The notes under the pieces were generated by a model. That model was not told the DNA's origin. It was given only the letters and a program-made list of their open reading frames with translations, and did not search any database. From the NCBI GenBank assembly GCA_028289265.1, contig JAQGGU010000067.1:1-13045 (forward strand): a stretch of DNA of 13,045 nucleotides, read 5' to 3'. This stretch comes from Candidatus Saccharimonadota bacterium. GTDB taxonomy: Bacteria; Patescibacteriota; Saccharimonadia; Saccharimonadales; UBA4665. This document shows positions 11,487-13,045 of the stretch, in pieces (the stretch's first letter is position 1; each line of letters starts with the position of its first letter). The position numbers were made by a program, and so were the translations under genes.

Positions 11487-13045
11487 AATTTTCGCCTCCC
11501 CCTCAATTGACCTCCGCATACTAGCACGAGGAATAGGGCGAACGAAGTGACAATGTTCTCACCCACCTTCCAATAAGCGGTCTGCCTCGACCTTACAGAC
11601 ACCGGGGCCATCACTTCCTCTGTGGGTAATGGCGCTGCATTTGGTGGCGTTATAGTAGCCGCAATACCTCGTGTAGTTTTGACGGCATGGATATAAGAGC
11701 CGGTCAAATGTACCGTATAAGTTGGAGTTGTAGGCGGATCCGTTATCAACGGGTCGCACGCATCATCTAATTTATCTTGGTCAGCATCTTGGCCGGAGGA
11801 AGGCACCGAACCGCACAATGAATCGTTCGTTTCACTACATGTACCGGCTTCCGAATTTACATACACCACTTTACTTATATCAATGGCTTGGCCTAGTAGA
11901 TTGACGCCAGCAACATGAACAGTATGATAGCCGCACGTCGTGACAGCAGGTAATGTTACGCCGCCAGTTAAATTTCCCTTAGTATCTGTGTTGGCTGTGC
12001 CCAGGACGATTCCAGAATCATCAAGTTTTACGGTAAATTCGCTTGAGGATTTGAGTAGAGCCGTGTCAGCATCGACTTGTATGGCTATTGGCGAAGAGGA
12101 AGTGATAATATCCGGTAGGAGCGTAGAGCTGTAAATACTAAAGCTAGTGGCTCGAGCCGTCTTGGGCGCTTGTGGAAGCGGAAAGATGACTGGGCTAAGG
12201 GCGGGGTTCGGGAAGGTTGTGGCTTGCTTGAGATTGTTGGTTTGTCCCAGTACTGCGCGCGCCAAAAGTTCGTGGCCAAGCGCATTTGGATGGTAGCTTT
12301 CAGAACCTATAAATTTCATCCGCTTTAGGCCGTCATCATTGCCTGTGGTAAAACCGTTCACGGCTACATCACTACTTTTTGTCTCGCACATACGGTGGCC
12401 TACGAAGGCCTCGCTAACATCTACATACTGGGCATTAGCTTTTTCAGCGGCATCTTTTATTGTGGCATTGAGTACATCAGTTAGGCCTGTGAAGAGCTCG
12501 ATTTCTTTGGCGTCCAAATGTACGTTTGCGGCACAGTTACCATTGGAGGCAACTATCTGCGGATAGCCGATGACATACACACGCCTTCCGACATTTGAAA
12601 TCGTGCGGTAAGCATTTGTCAACTTAGACCCAATGGAACTTATTCGATTAGCAAGCTCTTTTTGGTCCTCATATGTTGGATAGCATGTAGTATTTCTAAG
12701 CTTCGGCATGACACATTGCTTTACGATATCCGAAAAGCCTATGTCGTTGCCGCCTATGGATAGGGTGACGGCTCGGGGATTATATTTTTGTACGAATTCA
12801 TTTTGAATAAAATAGCCTGGCAAATAATTAGTATAGATCATGCCCGGATTAGAGCGTTCTTTTTTTGCTATTCCGTCCTTAACTTGGCCCTCATACGCCT
12901 CGGAGGCGTCTATAATATCCCTTATTTTGGCGCCGGAACATGCCACCGAATGCCCACTACTGAAAAGGGATGCGGACAACAAAAACGGGTACGAAAGGCT
13001 GGAGAGGTGGCATGTATTATTACCAGTGTCAGTGCCTATCATGTA
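11483..13045 (-). CDS. Surface SGNH (SEST-like) hydrolase with C-terminal membrane anchor, 5' end missing
   Basis: About 520 residues are visible and the frame is open at the window edge, so the start, signal peptide and block I (GDS) lie outside. Numbering from the Met at 13042: NTCHLSSLSYP (9-19) resembles the Cys-x-x-S...YP element of SEST-type esterases; VACSGA (33-38) fits block II; LSIGGNDIGF is block III (Asn99); and ESYHPNALGHE is block V, with Glu rather than Asp three residues before the His, as in enzymes that rely on a Ser-His dyad. After the catalytic domain come beta-rich Ig-like segments (TALLKSSSEFTVKLDDSGIV), a thrombospondin type 3-like calcium loop (DADQDKLDDACDP), a Pro/Thr linker, and a C-terminal membrane span ending RGRRKL. 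There is no LPxTG motif, so anchoring is by the span. Confidence 0.88.
   Translation of the reverse strand, partial: YMIGTDTGNNTCHLSSLSYPFLLSASLFSSGHSVACSGAKIRDIIDASEAYEGQVKDGIAKKERSNPGMIYTNYLPGYFIQNEFVQKYNPRAVTLSIGGNDIGFSDIVKQCVMPKLRNTTCYPTYEDQKELANRISSIGSKLTNAYRTISNVGRRVYVIGYPQIVASNGNCAANVHLDAKEIELFTGLTDVLNATIKDAAEKANAQYVDVSEAFVGHRMCETKSSDVAVNGFTTGNDDGLKRMKFIGSESYHPNALGHELLARAVLGQTNNLKQATTFPNPALSPVIFPLPQAPKTARATSFSIYSSTLLPDIITSSSPIAIQVDADTALLKSSSEFTVKLDDSGIVLGTANTDTKGNLTGGVTLPAVTTCGYHTVHVAGVNLLGQAIDISKVVYVNSEAGTCSETNDSLCGSVPSSGQDADQDKLDDACDPLITDPPTTPTYTVHLTGSYIHAVKTTRGIAATITPPNAAPLPTEEVMAPVSVRSRQTAYWKVGENIVTSFALFLVLVCGGQLRGRRKL

Noticed and set aside
11487..11519. Longer N-terminus for the 123-aa protein, starting at 11519
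   Set aside because: The ATG at 11486 has GGGGGAGG 8 nt upstream and overlaps the esterase stop as ATGA, while the 11519 ATG has no ribosome site.

Overview
The window looks like a bacterial chromosome segment from a small-genome lineage, most likely Patescibacteria/CPR and perhaps Saccharimonadia. That placement is inference. It rests on compact gene packing, many short membrane or surface proteins of unknown function, an lmo0937-type small membrane protein beside a YggT protein, and many genes whose -10 box lies only 6-7 nt before the ATG (leaderless mRNAs). TGA is used as a stop (for example at 11483-11485), so the code is standard code 11 rather than the TGA=Gly code of some CPR groups. 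I see no phage, IS, CRISPR array, tRNA or rRNA.

Layout. 1-870: the 3' part of a PAS/histidine kinase gene. 1048-2641: a WaaE-like glycosyltransferase and an alpha/beta hydrolase, each preceded by a copy of a short intergenic repeat and by its own TGCTATnAT start-proximal promoter. 2851-4360 (minus): a lipid/diacylglycerol kinase, a 35-aa membrane peptide and a small P-loop kinase. 4408-5169: a membrane-anchored SGNH hydrolase, divergent from the lipid kinase across 47 bp. 5255-5845: two small membrane-protein genes with strong Shine-Dalgarno sites. 5903-6799: a second family 2 glycosyltransferase whose start codon lies inside a perfect inverted repeat. 6913-8016: a single-pass membrane protein followed by a CheD-like Cys-His hydrolase. 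8081-8227 (minus): a 48-aa protein with its own terminator. 8228-8478: a regulatory region rich in dyads, including a perfect TGTGA-N6-TCACA site. 8479-10245: a DrrA/DrrB-type ABC exporter operon. 10267-11020 (minus): a 141-aa unknown and a 41-aa unknown. 11115-13045 (minus): a surface SGNH esterase with a C-terminal membrane anchor (5' end outside the window), overlapped by 4 nt by a 123-aa unknown.

Most recognisable genes deal with the cell envelope: two glycosyltransferases, a lipid kinase, two SGNH hydrolases, small membrane proteins and an exporter. Two modes of translation start coexist. One set has leaderless starts (1048, 1901, 4360 minus, 4408, probably 5903, 10692 minus). The other has clear Shine-Dalgarno leaders (5255, 5456, 8227 minus, 8479, 9439, 11020 minus, 11486 minus).

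The best leads for something undescribed are the CheD-like enzyme with its membrane partner in a context without chemotaxis genes, the palindrome over the glycosyltransferase start, the repeat-promoter-gene modules at 908-2676, and the operator-rich region ahead of the ABC exporter.
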